Source of the DNA: Progne subis subis
Lineage: Eukaryota > Chordata > Aves > Passeriformes > Hirundinidae
Length of the DNA stretch: 64,000 bases
NCBI GenBank assembly: GCA_022316685.1
Contig: JAKJHU010000109.1
Coordinates: forward strand, 1,571,868-1,635,867
Reading direction: 5' to 3'
Positions 1 to 12,500 of the stretch are shown in pieces. The notes beneath the pieces are model-generated. The model worked only from the letters and a program-made list of their open reading frames with translations. It was not told where the DNA came from and made no database searches. Positions within the stretch are counted from its first letter, which is position 1. Every line of letters starts with the position of its first letter. The position numbers and the translations under genes were made by a program.

Positions 1-175
1 AGGATTAAGCAACTAGCTAACCATATACTAGCCACTATATTGTATAGAAGGTTATTTCTATCAGGTTGTATAGGCATAAAAAGCTATGGTTCAGGTTATA
101 TTGATATCAGGTTATATGGATATATAAAAAGTCATGATTTAGATTGTATTGATATCAGGTTATATTGATACCTTA
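1..175. repeat. Degenerate ~47-bp AT-rich tandem repeat
   Basis: The phrase TCAGGTTRTAT recurs at about 61, 107 and 155, giving a period of 46-48 bp. Related half-units (AGGTTATATTGATATCA-like) sit between the main copies. At least two and a half units are visible, and the array may continue left of the window. It is non-coding and looks like a minisatellite or a decayed repeat. No family was recognised. Confidence 0.6.
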
Positions 176-2639
176 TAACTAAAGCTATATAAGCTTATAA
201 GCTCCCTGTGACTTTGACCTAAGTTATATAGGCATCATCTGTTTTGTGAGAAGAAGCAGTTTATGCTCTCAGCCATTCTAATTTTGAAGCTATTTAATCA
301 TTTTAATGAAAAGCACAGTACAGATGTGCGCTTTTTTTTTTTTTTTTTTTTTTAGTGTTTCCTGCACTTCTGTAAACATGACAGCATGAGCCTGGCACAG
401 ACACAGGCTGTATTCCCTCTGCCTCCACATTGATGATAGACTTTCTTTTTCTTGCATATTTACCTTTTTTTCCAGAATAAATGTGGAGTTATTCAGGAAC
501 CATGAATGCTCATATTCATTATAAGATAAAGTCACTACAATTATAACAAGTTGGACCAGTCTCAGTGTTTTGAGAGTAAATACATTTTTATTTTTTATGT
601 GGAGTTATTGGCCTTGTCAGACAAAAGTGCTGTAACTAAATTTCTAGTTAACTTTTAGGAGAGAAAACCACACCAGAATAAAAGGGAATTTCAAGTATTT
701 TCATGTTTGACAAGCTTTGTGGTCCTTTAGGGAGTATAGCCACTGTCTCATTGTGTGTAACATTGGCTTGCCTGTTGCATTATGCTTAGGAGTTATGTGC
801 ACACCAAAGTTTCATTAACCCTGGCCTCTGTTCAGGAGGGCAATCTTGTCTTGTGATATGCTATTTCTATTTGTTTTCTAGACATTTGTTAGCAACAGAA
901 TGTCATCTATGCATCCTGGACATGAAAACATGAAAAGAAAAAGCAGGTAAATGTATTGTTTTCCTTTATATTCACCACAACAACTTAGAGATAAGTTGCT
1001 ATCATTTGCCAGTCCACATCTGGATCTGTTTGTGAAAAAAAAGGGCATACATGAAATAAGGAACTTACTTCCCAAGAAGGGGAACTGTACGCTTACATGA
1101 ATCAGCTGTGAAATTAGGGGATTCTCCTGCTACGAGTGTTGTAAGGAAGGTAAACAGAAAATTTAAAAACAGCAGTACTGACAGCAAAAGTTTTGATGAT
1201 TTAGGATCCTGTGATCTGTGATTTAGTGAAGGATGTAATCACTGACAAGCCAGCGGGAGTCATGAGTGCTCAGCACACAGAGAACGAGGCCACACTTCAC
1301 TACACTGATGAGATAATGTAACAGATCAGGGATAAGTGCTGGGGCGCTTTAACTTGTCTAAATGACTGAGATAAGAAAGCGACAGCTTCTAAAGTGAACC
1401 AGTGTTTCCCTTGTGTAACTCATGCTCCGGCAAACGACGCTTGCCGACAAAGAGCATGATGAATACTTTGTATTTGGGGGATAAGACACTGAGCAGTATA
1501 TACGGAAGAAACGTTATTGACCTGTTATTAAAGCAGGATCAACCCTTCTTACTGTCCGCATTTACTAAAAGAATCCTGAAACAAAAATATTTAGCCTTAG
1601 TTTGCAATGTGTAATCTTTCAGTAGATCCCACGTTATGTCACGAGAGTTGACTGGGTAGGTAACTGCCACGCCTCATGTTCTAAAACAAATCATTCATGT
1701 TTTCCTGCTACAGAATACTGGCTAGCAGAATACTGGCTATGTCCTCACTTACAGCCACAGGGGAGGACTTGAGGGATGCTGCAGTTCCTTGTGACAACAT
1801 CCAAGCAGAGCCCATGGAAAACCATACCGAATATTGAAGTGCTTTATATCCTTTATATGCTTTACCATAGAATGAAAATATTTATGACTGATGAGACAGG
1901 TACTTTTTAATGAGAAATTCATCAAGACATTTACAAATGAGGACAGGGTGAGAAGCTGTGGAGAATTTAGGATTTCTGGGTAACTGGAACTTCCAAACTG
2001 TCAAAATTCAGTAAGATGCTATTTCATAAATAGTATTATACTAACAAAAACACTGTAGCATATATCAGCTTCAACAACTATTTTGACAGCAAACTTTCTT
2101 ACTGTATTTAAGGGTGAGAATAAAAGGCTGTATGTCATTAAACATGGAACAGTCTTCTCCCATTTTTGGATGAATATGCCACATCAGGCTGTTTTCTGTA
2201 TTAGTACCAGAGAATTAGGCATGTTTAACGGAAATACACATATACTGTTTTCCAAACACATGGAGAAGTGAAGATATGTGTACCTCCTTATGTATAGTAG
2301 CCTGGTGTCTTCAGTCAAGTTTCCTATTTTAGAAGTTTCTTATTATTAACACCAGAAGTTCCTAGAGCCCAAAACGTGCTAGACATTTCAGTGAAATAAA
2401 AACAGACTTTGGTCTAGTAATTCACAAGCCTAATCCCTGTAAATACAGCTTTTTACCCACCGATGCGCCTGCATATTCCATACATTTTTCCCACTCCTTC
2501 AGGTGCTGCTGCGATGCCGGGCAGGGGTAGCGTTTGGAATGGGAGAGACTACATGAGACTACAAGAGAAGGGTTTTATTCTGATCATAGACCAAGGTATG
2601 CTTTGGAAAACTGTATTTGATTCGGTCAGAGAAGTGCTG
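176..2639. other. Upstream intergenic DNA, no gene recognised
   Basis: AT-rich sequence with only short chance reading frames. It holds a 22-base T tract at 332-353 and a short direct duplication (AGAATACTGGCT twice) at about 1711-1739. No exon with splice sites, conserved protein or RNA gene was recognised. Confidence 0.6.
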
Positions 2640-2767
2640 CAGCCCGGCAGCACGAGAGCACGGGCCGGCCCGTGCCCAGCGAGGCATCACCTCCCCACGG
2701 CAGCAGCGCCCGATTTCCTGGGGCAGGGCCGCGCCAGGGCTCTGTGCCCGGGAACGGCGGCGGGGCC

Positions 2768-3065
2768 GCGCTCGGGCGGAGCGGGGCGGGGGCGCGCTCG
2801 GGCGGGGCGGGGCGGGGGCGCGCTGGGGCGGGGCGGGGCGGGGGCGCGCTCGGGCGGGGCGGGGCGGGGCGGGGGCGCGCTCGGGCGGGGCGGGGCGGGG
2901 GCGCGCTCGGGCGGGGCGGGGCGGGGCCGCGCTGGGGCGGGGCGGGGCGGGGCCGCGCTCGGGCGGGGCGGGGCGGGGCGGTGCTCAGGCGGTGAGGGGC
3001 GGGGCGAGGCCGCGCTCAGGCGGTGAGGGGCGGGGCGAGGCCGCGCTCGGGCCGGGCGGGGCGGG
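2768..3065. repeat. 26/31-bp GC-box minisatellite at the TBC1D2B promoter
   Basis: The anchor GCGCT (once GTGCT) occurs at 2768, 2794, 2820, 2846, 2877, 2903, 2929, 2955, 2981, 3012 and 3043. Most steps are exactly 26 bp; three are 31 bp because a five-base GGGGC-type block is added or varied. Each unit carries runs of GGGGCGGGGC, the Sp1/KLF GC box, and the G runs could form G-quadruplexes on the + strand. The array ends about 140 bp before the start codon. The last units are more diverged (GTGAGGGGCGGGGCGAGG). Confidence 0.9.
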
Positions 3066-3120
3066 GCGGGGAGGGGCAGGCGCGGTGCCGGCGCTGCCCG
3101 GGCCGGCGGGGCGGGCCCGC

Positions 3121-3139
3121 ACTACAAGTCCCGAGAGGC
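3121..3139 (+). promoter_or_regulatory. ZNF143/THAP11-type (SBS) promoter element
   Basis: The string ACTACAAGTCCCGAGAGGC closely resembles the ACTACAATTCCCA-type core promoter element bound by ZNF143 and THAP11. In vertebrates that element usually lies within about 100 bp of the transcription start of CpG-island genes. Here it lies 64 bp upstream of the start codon and just after the GC-box array. Assignment is by motif resemblance only. Confidence 0.6.
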
Positions 3140-3202
3140 GGCGGGCGTGGGCCGAGCCGGTCCCGCTCCCTCCGCGGGGCTGCGTCCGTGGCGGGCGAGG
3201 CG

Positions 3203-3526
3203 ATGCCGGCGGCGGGCTCGGAGGGGGAGGAGGGTCCGGCCGGGGAGCAGCCCGGTCCCGGCAACCCCAAGCTCTGCGGGTACTTGCAGAAGTTGTCGGG
3301 CAAGGGGCCCCTGCGCGGCTTTCGCAGCCGCTGGTTCGTGTTCGACCCCCGCCGCTGCTACCTCTATTACTTCAAGGGGCCTCAGGAGCCGCTGCCCCTC
3401 GGGCACTTGGACATCGCCTCCGCCTGCTTCAGCTATCACCAGCCTGAGGCCGGCGCGGCCGCCGCCGGGGACGAGCCCGCCGCCTTCGAAGTGCACAGCC
3501 CCGGCGGCGCCGTCACCGTTCTCAAG
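3203..3526 (+). CDS. TBC1D2B: TBC1D2B coding exon 1
   Basis: Residues 1-108, ending in phase 0 at CTCAAG|GTAGGC. It encodes a Gly/Glu-rich leader and most of the PH domain (RSRWFVFDPRRCYLYYF is the central strand region). The bases before ATG (GAGGCG) include G at -3, an adequate start context. Confidence 0.93.
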
Positions 3527-6500
3527 GTAGGCCCGGGGCGGGCGGGAGCCGTCCCCACGGCCGCTACCGGCCTCCGGGCGGGCTGGCCTGGGAAGGAAGG
3601 TGCCGTTCCGCAAACGCCGCGGAGATCGGCAGCGCCGGTCCGGCCCCGGCTGTCTGTTAGTTGCGTCTTTCTCCTTCACGATTTCATGTTTACAGTGGTC
3701 CTCTGAGGGGAAGGAAATGCTTCTGATGAGCACGGGCTGAGCGAGTTCTCTGGAATCGTCTGGGCAGAAAAAAGATTTCCGAAGAAATCTGGTGGATTGG
3801 GGTTTTGGAAGTTTGGAGGGAGTTGTTGAGTTTCGGTTTTGGGATGTTTATTTTAAAAAGATAATGCGTGGCAGGAGTCTGCGCCTAGGCTGCTTTGGGA
3901 GGAAGGAAGAGGAGGGAGAATTGTTTCCTCTTAGTAGCAGAGGCTGCTTATCGCATTGTCTGTTCAAGGACTCAGATTTTCGTAGGATGAGAGGTGAATG
4001 TTTGGATTATTTAATATATCGTTCGTCTGTTGTCATGCCTAGGGAGAAAAAACCCAAACAAACGGAGAAAGCATTTTGACTCAGTAAAGAAGAAATAAAT
4101 TATTCCGAGGATCCATGATTTTTGAATTCTGTAAAAGCAGATTTGTGTCCTTCAAGAAACGTTCTTCTGCATAGAATGTAACTTTTCACGTGAACTCTGT
4201 ACTTTCTGAGCAGCATTCTTAGTATTCGAACATAACCCATTAAGTGTTAAACTGCAGAACATTGAATTAAACAGCATTGAATACTGGAAAATACCTCTTA
4301 CACACTTACTTAACAGTGGAGATTTGAGCAGTCATAATATCTGCTGGGACTGTGGAGCATGATTGTATCAAGCTCTTCAGCATTCTGGTTTGATAAGTAT
4401 AAATCTCAAAATACAGACTAGCTAACATGCTTTACTAGAGAATAAGAAATTTATTTACCTAGAAAACTAATACAATAATAATTTTAATGATATTTGCTTA
4501 GGTAAAAGTAGTGTAATCAGTTGCATGCAACCACGTGTAAAGACTACCTTTGTGTAGCTGTAAAAGATTTTACTGCTTCCAATGAATCTACCTTTATAGC
4601 CCAAGTGTTATGGACATTAAAACTGCAGACTTGGTTTAAGCTTTCCTTTCAATAGTTTGTGGGTGTTTGTTTGTTTCAATTGTCATCTAGTGATTTGTGA
4701 CTTTACATGGACATCTTCAGGAAATTTTGTGTTGGGGGTGCATTTTGAATAGGAGGCCTTTTATTGAGAAACACAGAAAGTGTGATTGGGATTGTAGTGT
4801 GAAATGCTCTCTGCCACCTGTGTAATAAATAGTCTGTCAGTACTTTGGTAGCAGCCTTGGGTGTTTTCTGCAGTTGTGAAGACACAAATCATGTTCAACA
4901 CTGATACACAAATGTAAGACATGAGAGGTTTCTTTTTCATATTTTTATTGGTATCTTTTGGTCTGTGATGTTACTACTCTGCCTGTATTTTATGTGCTAA
5001 TTTTTTCTTGTGCCCTCTAGGAAAGAACGTACATAGATTGGAACTTTTTTCATGTTTCCCTTATGGGGACAGAAATGGTGCTAGTTAAGAAAGTCAAATT
5101 AATTTCTGTAATTAGCAGAAAAAGATCATTTTGTGTTGTGATGCCCTAAAGCAGCCAAGTGATTGTGCATAAAATGCTGTTATGTTGTAGGTGTTCATAT
5201 AGTAAGGAAGGAGTTAATGAAAATCTTAAGGGATATTGCAGGACCAACTGGCATTTTGTGGTCATGTCATTCACCAAGGAATAAGGCTTTTGCAGCTGAA
5301 ATTAATTTTCTTCGGTCCAACATGATAGTTCTTTAAGGCTTTTAAAAGCATCCTTCAGGTAACTTAGGTCTATGTAGAATTGAAAATTAATTCAAGATGG
5401 TAAATGAAAAAAAAGCAAAAAAACCCCAAACAACCCAGTCCCTCTCCCTCCCCCTCCAATCCAGCCCCTGTTAAAAACAAATGTCACTTAGTCTGTCAAG
5501 AAAACATTACACAGAGAGCACGAGGAATTAAGTCAAGTCAAATGTATTCTTCAGCCTCTAGCTCACATGCTTTGTTTTCCTCAATTTGCTTCTTGTTCAA
5601 AATTTCCACATCTTGTGATCTGGCCTTTCCCATTCAGTGTTATAGACCGAGAAAAGCAATAAAGAAATAACCTACGGGAATTTCAGACCGAAATAATGAT
5701 GCTGTTGAGGAATGCAGTGTTTTTTATAATGCTTCAGTTTCTTTTTAGTGTAATTATTCCATCATCTGGATTTCTCAGCCTTTTGTCAGGTAATGGGAGC
5801 TGAGACATCTCTGATGTAATCTAGCTTTGTTTCCCAGATAAGAATTTTGGAAAAAATATACTGCAGCCTTTACAGCCAATAAAGCAAAACATTTGTATTT
5901 TAGAGCTGTAGATAACCAGCCTGCCACTTGTGTGATTGTGTTTTTTCTGGACATTTCCAACAGCTACAATAGAGCAGAAGAAGCCAAGTGTGTGTAAAAA
6001 TCTTTTCCATTTAAATATTTATAAAAGATAACACCCCTTTAGGTAAAGGAGCACAGAAAATTGTGTACTTTATGAATTATGGATAAATTATGTTTGAGAA
6101 TATTTTCATGGAAAGGCATGCAAATACTTACCCTGCAAATACATGCTGTAACACAGAATGCTGCTTATACAATCAAATGAACATTTGGCCGTGTTTGTGC
6201 AGCAAGGCCTCACATTAAGGGGGGAAATAATTAACATTATGAATATATGTAAATGAACAAAGGCAACATTTCTCATTTATTTTTAAAGCAGTGTCTTGTA
6301 GTGATACATTTTGCTTGCTTCCAAAACAAAGGAACCCTGGCCAGTGATGCTGGACTGTATAACTGGTCACTTATGTGTGGGTAACTTCTCTGTGAACAGT
6401 GGTGAATTGGGAGGGGAACAGAAATTGCAGAGTTGGGAAAGAAAGAAAAAAATTCTGAGCTATTGGCCAAGTGTAAACATTCTGGACGCTGCAGATTTCA

Positions 6501-9500
6501 GGGCCCTGGTGCTTGGAAATATTGGACAGCAAACTTGCTGAACTGAGAGTGGCTTAGGAGCAGGTGCTGTAATTTGTCAGTGATCTCGAAGGATGTGGCG
6601 GTGATCAGTGATGTTGAGCTTGAACAGTTTTACCACAGGGCCTGACACAGCATTGGAGGGAGCTCAGCACTGAGGGTGGTTTGTTGTCTGAGCTGATGCT
6701 TTTTGCTCTAAACTTTGCTGGTTAGTGGTTGCAGTGCTTTAATTAAAAGTTGGGCTGCCCTCCAGAAGAAGCCATCTGGCTCCAGATTTGCTGTTTGAGC
6801 ATAGCAGGAATAGTAAATCTTAAGAAATGCAAACTTTCTGGTGATGTTCCCTCTTACAGAGTAGCTTGAGGGAGAGTTTGTCTGTGTTCAGAAATGTAGC
6901 AAGAGTTTTCATGAGCTTTCTCAAAATGTGAGGTCTGCTTGTTCTGTTTCTTTGGACTCCTTTAAAGTGTTTAATGTTGGCATATGTGTTCCACTGGTGG
7001 GTCCAGATAGCGGATGATAGTGCGTGGATGTTTTCCCCAAGTCATTCTTCTGTTTGTGTCATGTCTGCATCAGAATGGACGGTTCTACATCATTATTAGT
7101 GGGTGAATATAGGGGAATGTTTTTAATTAAATTGTAGTAGTTTTCCATTGTTTAAGTTGAAAACCATGTGGTACTGTATGGCTCTTCACTTAAGAGTGTC
7201 TTTTACTTCTACTCTGGCTGTAAGTTTGCAGCAGTACACTTACCGTGTACTTTCAGTGAAATTTCTTATTTCACACCAGTTTGGGTGACATTCATGGTAG
7301 TTTTTTCTTCTCACAGAAATGCATCCATTAAAATGTGACTGCATGGCTCTGCAATAAGAAAGCACCACAGCAATACTTTAGTAGCTATAAGGATTTTCTG
7401 TGAGACTGATTGCTGCTCTCCCTAGTTAAATGTTTTGGTTCTCATGGTGGACGGTAGCCAAATACTTGGAAAAGTCGTGAGGAATGGGGCAAGTGTTCCT
7501 TTCTTTGACAGATAAAGTGAATTTAAAAATATGTTTCCAGAATTGTGCTCTTTATGATTAGGAGAAGAGGAAGACTTAAATATTCTTTGTGTGGTTCTTG
7601 GTTTTATTTTGTTTTGGTTGTTATAAACAGTCTATTTCAAACAACAGCAATTGTTCAGCTATTAATTTTGTTTAAACAAAACTAATTTTAACAGAGATTT
7701 TTAGGATTTTCTTTTAGTTGTAAATTACTGAGATACATGTAATAAACTCAGCTAAAACTGTTCAAAGGGAGAGGAAGACTCCAGAAGAGGACTGTGTATG
7801 GGAGGAAAGGAAAGCAAGGTAACAGGCAGGGAGCAGCAGGAGGGCATTGAGTAATTCTTGGGGAAATTACTTAAAGCAGGGGCTTGAGAACCTTGTACTG
7901 CTTTGCCTTGCCACTTTTTGCTGAATTTTTGCTGAAGGTTGGGCACTGCTGTCTGGCCCTGTAGGTAACAGCAGCATTGCCTGGGAGCTGAGGGTGTGTC
8001 TGCGCCGCTCAGTCGAGAACAAGTGCAGCCAGGAAATCGAAAGTAGCAAGGAGCAACTCGAATAAAATCGATTCACTGAAGGTGATTAGCGAGATGGTAA
8101 CGGGACAAATTGTGAGAGAGGTTCGTTGTTCAAGAAGTCATGGACAGAAGTTAATTGTAGGTGTAACTTAGATTAACTGCAGGTGGATTGCCTCATTAGC
8201 TGTGTTGTGGTAGCAGAGAGAACCACGGAAGTACTGCATCCCCTATTAGTGGAAGCTCTTTGAAACCTTGGTGGTTTTCTGCTGGAGCACAGTAAAACAT
8301 TGCTTACATGGCCTGTGTGCATGTGTCTGTAAAGGAAGTATAAGCTTTCAAATTTACCAGAAGTGAAGACTTATCACTGGCTAAAGCTCCAAAGGAAATA
8401 CTTTAGTGCTGGGAGTAGAGGGGGAGATGTTTACTTCTGGCAAGAAGTGACTGTAGTCTGTGGACTTAAAACCTGCTCCTGTGGTAGTCATTCCCAAACT
8501 GCCAGAGGTGACTATGGGGATTGGCATTTCCCAGACTCCAGTTCTTTGACCTTCTAAACTATTCTTTACCCTATGTATTTTTTTATGAGGGAAATGTTTT
8601 TCTCTGGTTTCATGTCAGTAAACAAGAAGGAATATGTGAAGCTGATTTCCACTTCAGATTAGAAGTACCTTGATTACATATCTTTTTACCAACTGACTCT
8701 GCAGTGTCCTCATGTATCACTTGTTTGTTTCACTGCTTGCTTTATGAATGTTTATTTGATTTATATATATTGTATCCTGTCATGTGCATAATGTACTGAA
8801 AGGAGCTGGAGCAGCAGCTCCAGGAACAACTCGGGCTTTCTGCTTAATCTCCTTGAATGGTGCTTTGGAGCCATTTGCTGTAGGGTTTCATGAATGTTAA
8901 AACTAGCAGGGGTATAAAGAGCCAAAAGGTAAAATAAAAATCCATTTCTCACATTGCTAAACTGAGAATGCAAATTGCTGAGCCAGAGAGAGCACCTTGG
9001 GGAAGCATCAGTTATTGTTTGCTGTGCCGTTTGTGCTTTGTCTTGTCATCAGCTGCTCTTGGGGCCAAAATATAATGGCCAATGAATATTCAATTTTACT
9101 AGACCAGAAGTGTTCCCAGTGTGAAAAATGAAGACAATTCTGTGCCATTGCTTTGCTTTATGCAGCACTTACTGTATGCTTTTGTAAGGAAATGTGTGTT
9201 GTTGCTTTCCATTCTTTTGCAGCTGTGCCTTGCACAGGTGCCCCCTTAAGTTGTGAGGAACAGAACAGAAAACTGTTTGAAATTAGGCTGTCTTTAGAGA
9301 ATAAACATAGTCATCTTTTCCACTGATAATGCCATCATGCACTTTGAGAGAAGGTAAGAGAAAGGCTGGCTAAAAGATAAGCACTCCACCTGCTAACAAC
9401 CCAAAGGAGTTAGGGGAGTGTCTTCTCATCAATGTTAACTTTTTGTTACGAAACAGTCTGTGTTACCAGGTCAAGTGCTTGTCCTGACAATGTATGTTGA

Positions 9501-12500
9501 AATAACAATAACTTTTCCATGAGAGCGCCTGCAGTGTCAGATACCTTCACTTGTCTCTTCTTGGTATTTGTATATTGTCATTTGCCATGCTTTGAAATGA
9601 CTTAGAGCTCTGATTCAAGGTGTGTTTGAATTCTTCCTATCTTATTGCTATTCATTTTGACTATAGTCTTGTAGGTTAGGCATTAATGTTGGATTTGGGG
9701 TTTTTTTTGTTTAAGTACAGTTTCTCTACAGAAGCTAGTTAGCTCCTGGGATCATCAGGAAATACAGTATGTAGATTTAGTCATTAAAGTATGAGGCATT
9801 GCAATGCATTATTCATTTGTTGGTTTCTGCTGGTAGGAAAGCAAGTTAGAAGAAAGTGGGAATCTTCCCGAATGTGTATGGGATTTTTTTCCCATAAAAC
9901 AGATTTGTAGTTATATGTCCAAACAGTGCTTTGTGTGTAAAATATAGGATGCTGCTGCATTTTCTAAAGTTCAGGTGTAAAACTGAAGAAAAGGGATGCA
10001 TGAGATTACTTCTAATGAAAAATTCTGGCATGAGAATCATGAAATGTGCATGTGAGCACAAGGTGCACCTGGTTCACTGTGGTTATTTCTTTTCAATCAT
10101 ACTGATTTTGAGCGGTGGTACCTTGGTGATCTGCTGCTTAGCTGCGTTGGGTTTATTATTGCACTTGGAATTACTGTGTTCATGTACCAAGAGCATGCAG
10201 AGATCTCAGCAGTGCTCTGCTTCCGTGTCCCGCAGGCTGCCACTCGGCAGGACATGACCTACTGGCTCCAGGAGCTGCAGCAGAAGAGGTGGGAGTACTG
10301 CAACAACCTCGACGCGGCGAAACGCGACAGCCGGACTTCCCCCACACCCAGTGACTTTTCCAAAGGTCTCGTTGCCAAAGACAACCCTGGTATGTTGGAA
10401 ATTGAGTGAGAACAGAAGGCATGGCTCTCTTCAGTGTCAGTTCATCAATACAAGGTGTTGCACCGGGGTAGAGAGCAGTCTTAAGAGAGCTTTTTCACAT
10501 CTGTTTATCAAGTAACTCTATGTAAACTTTGTATATCCTACGATTATTGAGCATAAAAGTAGTTTTGTATTTGATTTTGTATCCTTTGCCAAATATGTTG
10601 GTTTCTTGAAAAACTGATTTTTAGAAATTGTCTTTTAGTGATTGCAATATCTTAAAAAGTTAGTATGGTAAATATCCTGAGATGTAAATTCCAGTTTTTA
10701 ATGGGAACAGGTATATTTTGCATTCAGAATGATTATATTTTGTTCCTGAAAAGATATGGTGTTGTGGATCCATCTGACTGATAAGAATGCCTTTCAAAAC
10801 TGGAAGACAGTCTGAACTGCTATTACATAAGTGGAATTCAGTCTCTGAAATACCTTTAGGCAGGGAAAATGTAATTCTACACTAGTGTCAGAGTTATAAA
10901 AATGTCTATGCATTATACAGTTATTCTGCATTTTTTACTACATTGCACAGGCACTTGTGAATTGTTTTACTCCTCAGTCCCTACAGAAATGGAGTTTTTG
11001 TGGATTTCAGTTATCCATAAATAAGATTGAGTAAAATCTGGTTCTGTGCTGGGTTAGAAATTAGTAAGGCTCTCCTGGGTTTAAGCAGAGTCTTGAAGTC
11101 AGATAGGTCATCAACAGATGTCACATTTGGTTGATGTCCCTTTGCACCTGCTCTCGACACAGTGGTGTCAAGCTGTTGTTGTCACACCTTGTCCTCTCCT
11201 GAGGTTCAGGTCCCATTGCAGTATTGTCCTTTAACCCAGTTTGCTGCTCTCCTCGGAGAGGATGTGCTGCTTGTGGCTGCTTGCTCGACCCAGCTGGCCA
11301 CACAAGTTTCCTGGGGGCTCAGCTGGGCCTTCCAGCCCCTGCTGAAAGCAGAGCCCTGCTCCTCCCTTGAGCTGGCCCTCAGAGCTGGTCCTGCCAAATG
11401 CCTCGTGCAGGGTCTGCAGGCAGCAGCAATCAGCCTCTTCTCCAGATCAGTTTTTCAGCCAGTGTGGTTTCCAGAAGTGATTTACTGTAGGGACCTGTGA
11501 GTGGCAGGATTAGCCCAGGAGAATTAGTGGGAATGCCGAGCGTGGGATGGTTTGAGACCCCTTTTTTGGCAGCAGCCAGTCTGGGTAGCAGCTTGTCAAG
11601 CCATGTGCTCCAGGGCACATGTGTTGGTAGCAAAAATCTAAGTGTTGCAAAAGGCAACAGGCTTTGGGCTTCAGCCTCTTGTTCTCTGCTGCGCAGGCTC
11701 CCTTTTTTTTTGTTGTGTTTAACTGACCCTGTGCTGAATAGGTTGAGTTCGTGTTAGTCAGAAAGGAGGACTTTTTTTCATTTCTCCTAGATTGATGAGT
11801 GGAATATGTTCAGTGTGCAGTCAGGTGATTGCACAGCTGGTGGACAGGAGGGGACAAGGCACAGTGACTAAATACAGGAAGGCAGAGTAAAGCAGAAGGT
11901 CTGTCTGCTGCCTCGGAAGCAGAGTGTTGGATCACATCAACTCTAATGTGGAACCTGGCCATGGAATCTGTTCTTGTTTGTGCGACTTCCCTCAAAGCTT
12001 GGGTACAGTGTGAAACGAACCTCTGTCACTGCAGCATGTGCAGGTGCTGTTCCCTTACGTTTTGCATCACATCCACTCATTTCATCACTGATCTGGTATT
12101 TTTCTTTAAATCATTGGGGGCTTTCTGGATGAGCCAGCTGAATCTCTTAATGTGATTTTTTTTTTTTTTAAATTACTGTTGTTGTTATATCCAGGATGAG
12201 TCATGTCAACATAACATGCATGGGCTGAGTAGGCTCATCCCATCCAGGGGCAGCCTTGCAGTTAAATTGCATTATGTAGAATTTGGAGCTGCATCTAGAG
12301 TATCTCATTTTCTTGGGCAAATTACAGTGATGACTCTTAGCATCAACTGAAGTATTTAAGTAGAGATTCCTGATGGGGAAAATGCAAACAGCCAGAATGA
12401 TTGATGCTTGTTCCTTCTTTTTAATCAAGTACTCCAAGAGTTTATTCTAGAGCTATGGGATTCTGTAAGGCTCTGGTTTCATGTTGATGATATGATATGT

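Larger units (their letters stand above)
2640..3600 (+). promoter_or_regulatory. TBC1D2B: CpG-island promoter region of TBC1D2B
   Basis: Base composition changes abruptly from AT-rich to very GC- and CpG-rich near 2640 and falls back after about 3600. The block spans the upstream GC-box array, the presumed 5' UTR, coding exon 1 and the start of intron 1. No TATA box was seen near the start codon. This fits a CpG-island, Sp1-driven housekeeping promoter. The transcription start cannot be fixed from sequence alone; it probably lies between about 3065 and 3180. Confidence 0.8.

Noticed and set aside
332..353. T22 tract (and A19 at 47899, T19 and T24 in the 59.3-59.7 kb region) as retroposon tails.
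   Set aside because: No adjacent processed gene copy or target-site duplication was recognised; treated as simple repeats.
2463..3447. Long Gly/Arg/Ala-rich reading frames across the promoter in several frames.
   Set aside because: They are translations of the 26/31-bp GC repeat; a GC-rich repeat lacks stops in many frames. No start, splice or homology support.
5404..5670. An 88-codon Lys/Pro/Ser-rich frame in intron 1.
   Set aside because: It starts in a simple A/C-rich tract and has no homology or splice support.
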